In this document: positions 1 to 8,480 of the stretch, piece by piece
How positions within the stretch are numbered: position 1 is the first letter of the stretch
Layout of the letters: every line of letters starts with the position of its first letter
Assembly: GCF_033436665.1 (NCBI RefSeq)
Contig: NZ_JAWQFO010000003.1
Coordinates: 434,001-498,000 of the forward strand
Direction of reading: 5' to 3'
DNA length: 64,000 nt
From: JAWQFO01 sp033436665
Lineage (GTDB): Bacteria > Pseudomonadota > Alphaproteobacteria > Rhodobacterales > Rhodobacteraceae
Notes under the pieces: model-generated
Database searches by the model: none
Told to the model about the DNA's origin: nothing
What the model saw: the letters and a program-made list of their open reading frames with translations, nothing else
Made by a program: the position numbers and the translations under genes

Positions 1-846
1 ATCGCCGCGCGGACCTTCGACCGCATCGCCTACCCCGACCACCCCTATGCCAGTTCGCTCAACGGTACCGAGGAGAGCGTGGCGGCGCTGACCCGTGACG
101 ATCTGGTCGCGGCCAAGAACGCGGTCATGGCGCGCGACCGGATCTACATTGGTGCTGTAGGCGACATCACGCCCGAGGAACTCAGCAGCCTCGTCGACGA
201 TCTGCTCGGCGATTTGCCTGCCGAAGGGGCGCCGCTCCCAGAGCATATCGAGGTCGGACTTTCCGGCGGCGTGACCGTCGTGCCCTTCGCGACGCCGCAA
301 TCGGTGGCGCTGTTCGGGCAGCGCGGCATCGCGCTCGACGATCCGGACTATTTCGCGGCGATGGTACTGAACCAGGTCCTCGGCGGCGGGTCTTTCGAAA
401 GTCGGCTCATGGACGAGGTGCGCGAGAAGCGCGGGCTGACCTACGGGGTCTATTCCTACCTCGCGGCGCGCGACTATGCCGAGGTCTACATGGGCAGCGT
501 CAGTTCGGCCAACGACCGCATCGCAGAGGCGATCGCCGTGATCCGCGACGAATGGACAAAGGCTGCGACCGAAGGCCTGACGGCACAGGAGATCGAGGAC
601 GCCAAGAAATACCTGACCGGCGCCTACCCGCTGCGCTTCGACGGCAACGGCCCGATCGCCAACATCATGGTCGGCATGCAGATGATGGGGCTGCCCGTCG
701 ACTACATCGCCACGCGGAACGACAAGGTCGAGGCGGTTACGCTCGAGGACGTGAACCGGGTTGCGGGCGAACTGCTCGATCCCGAGGCGCTGACCTTCGT
801 CGTCGTCGGTCAGCCCGAGGGCCTCGAGAGCACGCCGGCTAACTGA
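1..846 (+). CDS. M16 family zinc-peptidase-like protein, C-terminal part (5' end outside window)
   Basis: The reading frame is open from base 1, so the gene starts upstream; 281 residues are visible. They form the C-terminal half of an insulinase/processing-peptidase (M16) protein. The segment RGLTYGVYSYL near residue 145 is the conserved Arg/Tyr loop of the C-terminal M16 domain, and GGGSFESRLMDEVRE precedes it. The HxxEH zinc motif lies in the N-terminal domain and is not visible, so this could be either the catalytic subunit or the inactive partner; alphaproteobacteria often carry the two as neighbouring genes. The gene ends convergently to the aldehyde dehydrogenase gene, with two palindromes between them. 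Confidence 0.85.
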   Translation: MAARTFDRIAYPDHPYASSLNGTEESVAALTRDDLVAAKNAVMARDRIYIGAVGDITPEELSSLVDDLLGDLPAEGAPLPEHIEVGLSGGVTVVPFATPQSVALFGQRGIALDDPDYFAAMVLNQVLGGGSFESRLMDEVREKRGLTYGVYSYLAARDYAEVYMGSVSSANDRIAEAIAVIRDEWTKAATEGLTAQEIEDAKKYLTGAYPLRFDGNGPIANIMVGMQMMGLPVDYIATRNDKVEAVTLEDVNRVAGELLDPEALTFVVVGQPEGLESTPAN

Positions 847-867
847 TCCCGAAAGCGCCGCGGTGCG

Positions 868-909
868 CCGGAAAATTGCAATTTTCCGGGCCGGAGTTTT
901 GCAAAACTC
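868..909. repeat. Two adjacent perfect palindromes between convergent genes
   Basis: Bases 868-889 form a perfect 22-base palindrome centred on AATTGCAATT, and bases 94-109 of the same stretch (894-909) form a perfect 16-base palindrome, GAGTTTTGCAAAACTC. Four GC bases separate them. They lie between the stop codons of the M16 gene and the aldehyde dehydrogenase gene, so a bidirectional terminator is the simplest reading. The A/T-rich palindromic cores, unlike an ordinary GC stem with a U tail, also fit a dispersed intergenic repeat. Confidence 0.6.
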
Positions 910-924
910 AGGGCTGTCGCGTGG

Positions 925-3267
925 TCATTCGCCGTAGGGCACCCAGATGTTCTTGACCTCGGTCGCGGCCTCGAGAAAGGCGCGGCCCTCGCCCTCGGCG
1001 CCCGCCCAGTCGCGCGACTGCCCGTTGTTCACCCAGGTCCGCTTGAGGTTGCCTGCAGAGGCCGCCTCGACCACGCGCGACAGGTCGCTGTCGCCGAAGC
1101 TCCAGACCGCGTCGACATCGAGATGGCGCGCCAGGGGTTCCGCGATCTCGGCCTGCTTGCCGGTCAGGATGTTGACCACGCCGCCCGGAACGTCGGAGGT
1201 CTCGAGGATCTGTACGAAGTCGGTTGCCGCCAGCGGGAAGGGTTCGGAGGCGGCGAGAACCACCCGATTGCCCATCGCGATAGCCGGCGCGAGGCACGAG
1301 ACCAGCCCCAGCAAGGGCGCTTCGGCGGGGCAGAGCGCGCCGATCACTCCCACCGGCTCGCGCATCGCCAGCGCCACGCCGCGGATCGGCACGCCGTGGA
1401 CCTGGCCGTCGAACTTGTCGGCCCAGGCGGCATAGGTGAAGAGCCGGCGGAGCGTCGCCTCGACTTCCTGCGCGCCGGTCTTGCCGCCGGTCAGCCCGTC
1501 GATCCTCCGCGTGAAATCCTCCGCCCGGGCCGACAGGTTCTCGGCGATATAGTAGAGGATCTGCGCGCGCAGGTGACCGGTTGTCTTCGACCAGCCTGCC
1601 GCCGCCTGCGCTGCCTCGACGGCGTTGCGCACGTCCTTGCGGTTGGCCAGCGAAACCTGACCCAAAAGGTCTCCGGACTTGCTCCAGACCGGGGCCGAGT
1701 AGCCGCCGTCTGGCCGCGCCTGTTTGCCGCCGATGTAAAGCTTTGCCGTGCGGTCCAGCGGATCCGCAGGTGCGCCGGACCCGGAGAACGCCACGGGCGC
1801 CTTCAGCGCCTTTGCCGCACCTTTGGGTTTGGTGTAGGCCGAAAGCCCTTCCCAGCCGCCTTCGCGCCCGAAGCCGCTTTCGCGCACCCCTCCGAAACCG
1901 GCGGCGGCGTCGAGCAGGTTCGTCGCGTTCACCCAGACCACGCCGGCGGCGAGCTTCGGCGCGATGTCGAGCGCGAGGTTCAGGTTCTCGGTCCAGACCG
2001 TCGCTGCCAGCCCGTAGCGCGTGTTGTTGGCGAGACTCACCGCCTCGCCGGGCGTGCGGAACGTCGTCGAGACCAGAACCGGTCCGAAGATTTCCTCCTG
2101 CATCAGCGGGTCGGCCGGCTGCAATCCGGTGATCAGGGTCGGCGGGTAGAAGCATCCGGCCTCGGGCATCGCCCCCGTCGCGACATGGGTCTCGCCGGCG
2201 GTATTGCCATCGACCAGTGCCGCGATCGCGTCGCGCTGCACGGGGTCGACGATCGCACCCACGTCGATGCTCTTGTCGAGCGGATCGCCGACGCGCAGCT
2301 TGTCCATGCGCGCCTTGAGCTTGGCGTAGAAGACGTCGGCCACCGGTTCATGCACCAGAAGCCGCGACCCGGCACAGCAGACCTGTCCCTGGTTGAACCA
2401 GATCGCATCGACCAGACCCTCGACGGCACTGTCGATATCGGCGTCGTCGAAGACAATGTAGGGCGACTTGCCACCAAGCTCGAGCGTCAGGGCCTTGCCC
2501 GACCCGGCGGTTGCCTCGCGGATGCGCCGCCCGACGGCGGTGGAGCCGGTGAAGGCGACCTTGTCGACATCGGCGCTCACGATCAGCTCACCCGTCGCAC
2601 CGTCGCCCGTCACGATGTTCACGACGCCTTTCGGCAGGCCGGCCTGGCGGCAGATGTCGGCGAACAGCAGCGCGGTCAGCGAGGTGTACTCGGCCGGTTT
2701 CAGCACCACCGTGTTGCCCATCGCAAGCGCCGGGGCGATTTTCCACGCCAGCATCAACAGCGGGAAATTCCACGGGATCACCTGTCCGCAGACCCCCAGC
2801 GGAGCACGGTCCGGCAACTCGCTTTCCATCAGCTGCGCCATGCCGGCGTGGAAGTAGAAATGCCGCTGCGCGAGCGGGATGTCGATGTCTCGGCTCTCGC
2901 GGATCGGCTTGCCGTTGTCGAGCGTCTCCAGCACGGCGAACAGCCGCGAATGCTTCTGCAGCAGGCGCGCGATGGCATAGAGATGCCGCGCCCGGCCATG
3001 CCCGCCGAGCTTTTCCCATTTCGGTTGCGCCCGACGCGCGGCCTTCACGGCAGCATCCACGTCAGACTGGCCGCCTTGCGTCAGCTTTGCCAGCGTTTCG
3101 CCAGTCGCCGGGTTGCGGCTCTCGAACCCCTTGCCAGGCTTGGTGAAGGCGCCGTCGATGAAATGGCCGAACCGACCACCTTGTGCCTCGATCCAGGCCA
3201 GAGCTTCTGCGGCGCTTTCGGGTGCGGGGCCGTAATCCATCGTTTCGAAGATCTCGGAGACGTTCAT
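925..3267 (-). CDS. Two-domain aldehyde dehydrogenase family protein with a degenerate second domain
   Basis: The protein has 780 residues, against about 490 for a single aldehyde dehydrogenase. Residues about 30-480 form a complete NAD(P)-dependent domain: PWNFP near 165, GSTAVG near 241, the general-base Glu in LELGGKSP (E263), and the catalytic Cys in FNQGQVCCAG (C297). Residues about 510-780 repeat the N-terminal coenzyme-binding region (PVGVIGALCPAEAP, AIAMGNRVV) and end in EVKNIWVPYGE, which matches an ALDH C-terminus. That half has no LELGGKSP and no catalytic Cys segment, so it appears to have lost the catalytic subdomain. It lies 14 bases downstream of deoC on the same strand. The pairing suggests oxidation of the acetaldehyde released from deoxyribose phosphate, which is inference. 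Confidence 0.85.
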   Translation of the reverse strand: MNVSEIFETMDYGPAPESAAEALAWIEAQGGRFGHFIDGAFTKPGKGFESRNPATGETLAKLTQGGQSDVDAAVKAARRAQPKWEKLGGHGRARHLYAIARLLQKHSRLFAVLETLDNGKPIRESRDIDIPLAQRHFYFHAGMAQLMESELPDRAPLGVCGQVIPWNFPLLMLAWKIAPALAMGNTVVLKPAEYTSLTALLFADICRQAGLPKGVVNIVTGDGATGELIVSADVDKVAFTGSTAVGRRIREATAGSGKALTLELGGKSPYIVFDDADIDSAVEGLVDAIWFNQGQVCCAGSRLLVHEPVADVFYAKLKARMDKLRVGDPLDKSIDVGAIVDPVQRDAIAALVDGNTAGETHVATGAMPEAGCFYPPTLITGLQPADPLMQEEIFGPVLVSTTFRTPGEAVSLANNTRYGLAATVWTENLNLALDIAPKLAAGVVWVNATNLLDAAAGFGGVRESGFGREGGWEGLSAYTKPKGAAKALKAPVAFSGSGAPADPLDRTAKLYIGGKQARPDGGYSAPVWSKSGDLLGQVSLANRKDVRNAVEAAQAAAGWSKTTGHLRAQILYYIAENLSARAEDFTRRIDGLTGGKTGAQEVEATLRRLFTYAAWADKFDGQVHGVPIRGVALAMREPVGVIGALCPAEAPLLGLVSCLAPAIAMGNRVVLAASEPFPLAATDFVQILETSDVPGGVVNILTGKQAEIAEPLARHLDVDAVWSFGDSDLSRVVEAASAGNLKRTWVNNGQSRDWAGAEGEGRAFLEAATEVKNIWVPYGE

Positions 3268-3281
3268 GTGCGGGCCTCGGG

Positions 3282-4286
3282 TCAGCTCATTGCGTGGCGG
3301 TAGGTGGCGGAATAGCTGCCGGTGACATGGTGTTCGAGCTGGCGCTCGATGTCGCCCAGAAGCGATGAGGCGCCGAAACGGAAGAGGTCTGGCTGCAACC
3401 AGCGGTCGCCCAGCTCCTCCTTGATCAGCGCCAGGTAAGTCAGCGCGTCCTTGGCCTTCGAGATGCCGCCCGCGGGTTTGTAGCCGATGCGGTACCCGGT
3501 GCGGTCGTAATAATCACGCAGGGCCCGGATCATCACGAGGCTGACCGGCAGGGTGGCATTCACGCTTTCCTTCCCGGTCGAGGTCTTGATGAAATCAGCC
3601 CCCGCCATCATGCAGACCATCGAGGCGCGCGCGACGTTGCGCAGCGAGCCAAGCTCGCCGGTGGCGAGGATCGCCTTTACATGCGCTTCGCCGCAGGCTT
3701 CGCGGAACGCCTTCATCTCGTCGTAAAGCGCCTGCCAGTCGCCCGACAAAACGTGGCGGCGCGAGATCACGATGTCGATCTCTGCCGCGCCCGCCTTCAC
3801 GCTTTCGCCGATCTCGGCGATGCGCAGATGCAGCGGCGAGAGACCGGCGGGAAAGCCCGTCGAGACCGCCGCGACCGGGATGCCTGTGCCCTGCAGGGCG
3901 CGGACCGCGGCGGGGATCATGTCGTGGTAGACGCAGACCGCGCCGGTGGTGATCGGCGGTGCACCAAGCGCGTCGAGGAGGGGTTGGCTCACGGGCTGGC
4001 GCGCCTTGGCGCAAAGCCGTTCGACACGCCGCTCAGTATCGTCGCCTGACAGTGTGGTCAGGTCGATGCAGGTGATCGCGCGCAAGAGCCACGCCGCCTG
4101 GTACGCCTTCTTGACCGAGCGCCGGGCACCGATGGTCGCCGCGCGGCGTTCGATGGCTGAGGTGTTTGCCTGCATCGCGCGCACCCAGTCCATGTCGAGC
4201 GCCATGCCCGGGTTGCGGGGTTCGGTCACCTGCGGCAGGTGGTTCGGGCCGGCTGCTGTGGCCGCTTGCATCGTCTCAGTCTTCAT
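3282..4286 (-). CDS. deoC: Deoxyribose-phosphate aldolase
   Basis: The enzyme cleaves 2-deoxyribose 5-phosphate to glyceraldehyde 3-phosphate and acetaldehyde. Signature residues are visible: the Schiff-base lysine in DFIKTSTGKE (K234), the proton-relay lysine in GYKPAGGI (K270), and the Asp in EIDIVISRR (D171). At 334 residues it is longer than the roughly 250-residue enterobacterial form and resembles the longer, eukaryote-like class. I chose the ATG at 4286 because GAGGA lies 7 bases upstream; a start 19 codons earlier (4343) has no such signal. It forms an operon with the downstream two-domain aldehyde dehydrogenase, which could use the acetaldehyde product. Confidence 0.93.
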   Translation of the reverse strand: MKTETMQAATAAGPNHLPQVTEPRNPGMALDMDWVRAMQANTSAIERRAATIGARRSVKKAYQAAWLLRAITCIDLTTLSGDDTERRVERLCAKARQPVSQPLLDALGAPPITTGAVCVYHDMIPAAVRALQGTGIPVAAVSTGFPAGLSPLHLRIAEIGESVKAGAAEIDIVISRRHVLSGDWQALYDEMKAFREACGEAHVKAILATGELGSLRNVARASMVCMMAGADFIKTSTGKESVNATLPVSLVMIRALRDYYDRTGYRIGYKPAGGISKAKDALTYLALIKEELGDRWLQPDLFRFGASSLLGDIERQLEHHVTGSYSATYRHAMS

Positions 4287-4500
4287 CGGCAGGTCCTCGG
4301 GCGGGCAGGGGAACACGGTCGCATGCGCCTTCGGCCTTGGCAAGCGACGCCGCCGCGTCCGTCAGCCGTGGCACGACCCAAGGCGCGGCGAATCAGTCCT
4401 GACCATCGCCTTGCGTCGGTCTGCGAGTGCCCGATGTCATCGCGCAAGGGCATCAAATGCGCGGCTCCGCGCCGAAACTGGGCTAATTTGCCGGTAAAGT

Positions 4501-4525
4501 TAAGAATCATTCTCATTCTCATTGA
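4501..4525. promoter_or_regulatory. Fur/Mur-like metal-responsive operator ahead of the metal ABC importer
   Basis: The stretch TAAGAATCATTCTCATTC continues with another CATTGA. On the minus strand it reads as repeated GAGAAT/GAGAATGATTCT hexamers, which is the arrangement of a Fur-family box. It lies 30-55 bases before the ATG of the metal-binding protein gene, where a repressor would block transcription. A Fur or Mur (manganese) box cannot be told apart by eye. The 269 bases between deoC and this gene hold nothing else I recognise. Confidence 0.6.
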
Positions 4526-4555
4526 CTTGTTGCGAACGGTTCGCATATTCAGCGC

Positions 4556-5545
4556 ATGACCCAACGGAACAGCTCTTTCCCGCTGACACGACGCGCGGCC
4601 CTCGCGGTGCTGACCTCGGCGCTCGCATTCGGTGCCGCACCTCGCGTCGCATTGTCCTCTTCTCCGCTCGATGTCGTTGCCACAACCGGCATGATCGCCG
4701 ACGCCGCCATGCGCATCGGCGGGACACGTGCGAACGTGCGCGCCCTGATGGGGCCGGGGGTCGACCCGCACAGCTACCGCCAGACCCGCAGCGACATCGT
4801 GGCGATGACGCGCGCCGACCTCGTGCTCTGGCACGGGCTCTACCTCGAAGCGCAGATGGAACAGTTCCTGGCAGATCTCGGCCGCAAGCGCGAGGTCGTG
4901 GCTGTCGCCGACGCTCTTCCCGAGGACCTGCTGCTGAGCCACGCCGATTACGCGGGCCGCCACGATCCGCATGTCTGGATGGTGCCGACGCTCTGGGCGC
5001 AGGTTCTGGAGGGCATTCCGGACCTTCTGGCAGCGCAGCGGCCCGAGGCGGCGGAAGATTTCGCGGCCAACTGGGCGGCGCACAAAACGGAGCTTGCCGA
5101 GTTGGACAGCTATGGCTCGGATGTGCTGTCCCGGGTGCCCGAGGGCCAGCGCGTCCTGCTGACCGCGCATGACGCCTTCGGCTATTTCGGGCGGGCCTAC
5201 GGTTTCGAGGTGATCGGCATTCAGGGGATCTCAACCGAAAGCGAGGCCGGGCTGAACCGGATCGGCGAACTGGTCGACCTGCTGGTCGAGCGCGGCATTC
5301 GCGCGGTTTTCGTCGAGAGCTCGGTCTCGGACCGCAACATCCGGGCGCTTGTCGAGGGCGCGGGCGCGCGCGGGCACGAGGTCGGCATCGGCGGCGAGCT
5401 CTTCTCGGACGCGATGGGCGTTCCGGGCACGTACGAGGGCACCTACCTCGGCATGATCGACCACAACGTGACCGTGATCGCCGGGGCCCTCGGCGCCGAC
5501 GTGGACCCGCGCGGGCGGCTCGGCAAGCTGGCGACGGGAAGCTGA
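4556..5545 (+). CDS. Metal ABC transporter, periplasmic metal-binding protein (TroA/SitA/ZnuA family)
   Basis: This 329-residue protein belongs to the cluster A-I/TroA family, which captures Mn, Zn or Fe in the periplasm. The N-terminus LTRRAALAVLTSALAFGAA is a signal sequence with a twin-Arg pair. Family metal ligands are visible: H72 in GVDPHSY, H139 in HDPHVW, H205 in TAHDAFGYF and D285 in LFSDAMG. A His at the third position is typical of TroA/ZnuA-like proteins, whereas Mn-specific SitA/PsaA proteins have Glu there. No His-rich loop of the ZnuA type is present. It heads a four-gene operon with an ATPase and two permeases, behind a Fur/Mur-like box. No clear ribosome binding site precedes the ATG. 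Confidence 0.88.
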   Translation: MTQRNSSFPLTRRAALAVLTSALAFGAAPRVALSSSPLDVVATTGMIADAAMRIGGTRANVRALMGPGVDPHSYRQTRSDIVAMTRADLVLWHGLYLEAQMEQFLADLGRKREVVAVADALPEDLLLSHADYAGRHDPHVWMVPTLWAQVLEGIPDLLAAQRPEAAEDFAANWAAHKTELAELDSYGSDVLSRVPEGQRVLLTAHDAFGYFGRAYGFEVIGIQGISTESEAGLNRIGELVDLLVERGIRAVFVESSVSDRNIRALVEGAGARGHEVGIGGELFSDAMGVPGTYEGTYLGMIDHNVTVIAGALGADVDPRGRLGKLATGS

Positions 5546-5546
5546 C

Positions 5547-6344
5547 ATGACGCTCGAACTCGCGGCAAGCGACGGCATGACCCGCCGGCAGGACCTGGCG
5601 CAAAGCCCGCTGGCGGTGCGCGGCATGACCGTGTCCTACGGCCAGAAACCGGCGATCTTCTCGGTCGACATGACTGTGTCGGCAGGGGCGATGACGGCCA
5701 TCGTCGGCCCCAACGGCGCGGGCAAGTCGACGCTGCTCAAGGCGGCGCTGGGGATTCTCAAGCCGCTCGCCGGTCAGGCGCTGGTCTTCGGCCAGCCGGT
5801 CGACAAGGCGCGCGACCGCATCGCCTACGTGCCGCAGCGCGCCAGCGTCGACTGGGATTTCCCAACCCGCGTGATCGACGTCGTGCTCATGGGGCTCTAC
5901 CGCAAGCTTGGGCTGCTAGGCCGTGTGCGCCCCGCGCACCGGGCGACCGCGATGGACTGCCTGCGGCGCGTCGGCATGGAGGATTTCGCGACGCGCCAGA
6001 TCGGCCAGCTTTCCGGCGGCCAGCAGCAGCGCGTGTTCCTGGCGCGCGCGCTGGCGCAGGGGGCGGATCTCTACCTGCTCGACGAGCCTTTCGCCGGAGT
6101 CGACGCGGCGACGGAAAAGGCGATCATCTCGGTGCTGAAAGAGCTGCGCGATGCCGGCCGGACCGTGGTCGCCGTGCATCACGACCTGAGCACGGTGCCG
6201 GAGTATTTCGACGATGTGTTCCTGATCAACACTCGCCGCATCGCCGAGGGCCCGGTGGCCGAGATCTTCACACCGGAGAACCTTCAGGCCACCTATAGCG
6301 GGCGCATCGCCGAGGCGCAGATCGCCCGCATCGCCGGAGCCTGA
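5547..6344 (+). CDS. Metal ABC transporter, ATP-binding protein
   Basis: This 265-residue ATPase energises the metal importer. It has Walker A GPNGAGKST (about residue 53), the signature LSGGQQQRV (about 154), Walker B LYLLDEP with the catalytic Glu, and the switch His in AVHHDLS. It starts one base after the stop of the metal-binding protein gene and ends two bases before the permease start, so the operon is tightly packed. The family is the Mn/Zn/Fe (TroB/SitB/ZnuC) group. Metal specificity cannot be read from the ATPase. Confidence 0.9.
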   Translation: MTLELAASDGMTRRQDLAQSPLAVRGMTVSYGQKPAIFSVDMTVSAGAMTAIVGPNGAGKSTLLKAALGILKPLAGQALVFGQPVDKARDRIAYVPQRASVDWDFPTRVIDVVLMGLYRKLGLLGRVRPAHRATAMDCLRRVGMEDFATRQIGQLSGGQQQRVFLARALAQGADLYLLDEPFAGVDAATEKAIISVLKELRDAGRTVVAVHHDLSTVPEYFDDVFLINTRRIAEGPVAEIFTPENLQATYSGRIAEAQIARIAGA

Positions 6345-6345
6345 C

Positions 6346-7551
6346 GTGATCCTCGACGCGCTGACGCTGCAACTTGGCTACAACGCCACGCTGGTCACAC
6401 TCGGGGCGACCGTTCTGGGCATGGCCGCGGGCGTCGGCGGCACCTTCCTCTTCCTGCGCAAACGCGCGTTGGTCAGCGACGCGGTCAGTCATGCCACGTT
6501 GCCGGGCGTGGGCCTCGCATTCATCGCGATGGTCGCGCTGGGCGGGGACGGGCGAAACCTCGTCGGGCTTCTTGTCGGCGCGGCACTCTCGGCCGCGATC
6601 GGGCTGCTGATCCTGAGCTGGCTGACCCGGCGCACGCGGCTGTCCGAGGATGCGGCCATCGGGGCCGTCCTGTCGGTGTTCTTCGGCTTCGGTGTCGTGC
6701 TGCTGACCGTGATTCAGACCATGAGCGCCGGGCGGCAGGCGGGGTTGGAGGGGTTCCTTCTGGGCTCGACCGCGGGAATGCTGCGCGCCGATGCGCATAC
6801 CATCGCAGTGTCGGCGGTGCTGACTCTGGCGCTTGTTGTCCTGCTGCGGCGTCCGCTGACGCTGGCCGCCTTCGATCCCGAGTACGCACAGGCCACCGGG
6901 CACAACGTGGCACGCACCGATCTCGCAATGATGGGGCTGGTGCTGGCGGTGACGGTGGTGGGCCTCAAGATCGTCGGGTTGATCATGATCGTCGCGCTGC
7001 TGATCGTGCCGCCGGTCACGGCGCGGTTCTGGACCGACCGGACCGACCGCGTGGTGCTGATCGCCGGCGTGCTCGGCGGTCTCTCGGCCTATGCCGGGGC
7101 GGCGATCTCGGCGGCGCTGCCGGGGTTGCCCACCGGCCCGATCATCGTGCTGTCCGGGTTCGTGCTGTTCGTCCTGTCGCTCTTCTTCGCGCCGCGCCGT
7201 GGGGTGCTGTCGGCGCTGCTGCGCCACCGTGCCTATCAGAAAGAGGTACACCTTCGGCAGGGCCTGCTGGCGCTCGCGCAGAACCAGCCGATCTTCGAGC
7301 GCCTGACCCTGCGCCTGTTGCAACGCGCCGGCTGGGCGCACCCCGATGGGGTGGCCACGGACGAGGGCCGCGGCCGCGCGGCCAAGGCGCTGCTTGACGA
7401 AACGCGCTGGCAGCTGGTCCGGCGCGACCCGTCCTTCGAGGCGGCAGCGGCTCTTTATGACGGGCTGACAGCCATCGAGACCGTGCTGACCCCCGACCAG
7501 ATCGCCGAGATCGACCGACGTATCCCGACGCCCCACGGGGTTCCGGCATGA
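6346..7551 (+). CDS. Metal ABC transporter, permease 1 (with long cytoplasmic C-terminus)
   Basis: The gene starts with GTG one base after the stop of the ATPase gene. Residues about 1-285 form the usual ABC-3 permease with eight or nine hydrophobic helices, including the conserved SDAVSHATLPGVGLAF loop. At 401 residues it is about 110 longer than a standard family member. The extra C-terminal part (from about residue 285, after FFAPRRG) is charged and soluble; it contains two short helical stretches (LTLRLLQRAGW and LDETRWQLVRRDPSF) that could be a winged-helix-like domain. The second permease starts inside its stop codon (ATGA), so the two are probably made in equal amounts and form a heterodimer. 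Confidence 0.88.
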   Translation: MILDALTLQLGYNATLVTLGATVLGMAAGVGGTFLFLRKRALVSDAVSHATLPGVGLAFIAMVALGGDGRNLVGLLVGAALSAAIGLLILSWLTRRTRLSEDAAIGAVLSVFFGFGVVLLTVIQTMSAGRQAGLEGFLLGSTAGMLRADAHTIAVSAVLTLALVVLLRRPLTLAAFDPEYAQATGHNVARTDLAMMGLVLAVTVVGLKIVGLIMIVALLIVPPVTARFWTDRTDRVVLIAGVLGGLSAYAGAAISAALPGLPTGPIIVLSGFVLFVLSLFFAPRRGVLSALLRHRAYQKEVHLRQGLLALAQNQPIFERLTLRLLQRAGWAHPDGVATDEGRGRAAKALLDETRWQLVRRDPSFEAAAALYDGLTAIETVLTPDQIAEIDRRIPTPHGVPA

Positions 7552-8477
7552 GCGGTTCCGAATTCGTCCCGCTGTCGCTGGTGCCGATGCTGATCGGCGT
7601 TTGCGTCGCCATCGCCTGCGCGTTGCCCGGCAATTTCCTCGTGCTGCGGCGACAGGCCCTGATCGGGGACGCGATCAGTCACGTCGTGCTGCCCGGGATC
7701 GTCGTGGGCTTCATCGTCACCGGCACGATCTCGACCTGGCCGATGCTGCTGGGGGCGGCCGGGGCCGCCGTGGTCGCGGTGATCGCGATCGAGGCGGTGC
7801 GCCGCCTGGGCCGGGTCGAGCCGGGCGCCGCGATGGGCGTGGTCTTCACGGCAATGTTCGCGGGCGGCGTATTGCTGCTGGAGCTTTCGGACACGTCTAG
7901 CGTGCATCTTGATGTCGAACATGCGCTCTACGGGAACCTTGAAAGCCTGATCTGGCTGGACGCGACCGGCTGGGCTTCGCTGCGCGATCCGGTGGCCCTG
8001 GCCGGGCTGCCGGTGGAGTTGCCGCGCATGGCGGCGGCGCTGGTCGCTGTGGCGCTGTTCACGGCCCTGTTCTGGCGCGCGCTGAAGATCTCGACCTTCG
8101 ACGAGGGCTTCGCCCAGGCGCTTGGCATGCGCACCGGGCCGCTGGGCCTCGCGCTCGTGATCGTCTCGGCGGTGGCCGCGGTGGCCGCTTTCGACGCGGT
8201 GGGCAGCATCATCGTGATCGCGATGTTTATCTGTCCGCCGGCCGCGGCGCGGATGATGACCAACCGCCTCGAACACCAGATCGGCTGGTCTGTGGCCTTT
8301 GCGGCGCTCTCCGCCGTTGCGGGCTATGTCTTTGCCGGTTACGGCCCGCTCTGGCTCGGGTTCGCGGATTCCGTCTCGGCCGCCGGCATGATCGCCACCA
8401 TCTCTGGGCTGATCCTGGCGCTGGCCGCGCGCTTCGGTCCGCACCGCACGCGCGGCGGGGCGGCGGCCGAAGTCTGA
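7548..8477 (+). CDS. Metal ABC transporter, permease 2
   Basis: A 309-residue ABC-3 family membrane protein with about eight hydrophobic helices. It carries the conserved GDAISHVVLPGIVVGF loop, the counterpart of SDAVSHATLPG in permease 1. Its ATG overlaps the previous stop codon by four bases, which indicates translational coupling. Systems with one binding protein, one ATPase and two different permeases are typical of TroABCD/SitABCD/MntABCD manganese-iron-zinc importers; ZnuABC zinc systems have only one permease. It lacks the C-terminal extension of permease 1. The gene ends convergently with uraH, three bases apart. Confidence 0.88.
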   Translation: MSGSEFVPLSLVPMLIGVCVAIACALPGNFLVLRRQALIGDAISHVVLPGIVVGFIVTGTISTWPMLLGAAGAAVVAVIAIEAVRRLGRVEPGAAMGVVFTAMFAGGVLLLELSDTSSVHLDVEHALYGNLESLIWLDATGWASLRDPVALAGLPVELPRMAAALVAVALFTALFWRALKISTFDEGFAQALGMRTGPLGLALVIVSAVAAVAAFDAVGSIIVIAMFICPPAAARMMTNRLEHQIGWSVAFAALSAVAGYVFAGYGPLWLGFADSVSAAGMIATISGLILALAARFGPHRTRGGAAAEV

Positions 8478-8480
8478 GAC

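Noticed and set aside
1123..3303. Long open frame on the plus strand opposite the aldehyde dehydrogenase gene
   Set aside because: Arg/His/Gly-rich composition without any recognisable domain; a mirror of the well-supported minus-strand gene in high-GC DNA.
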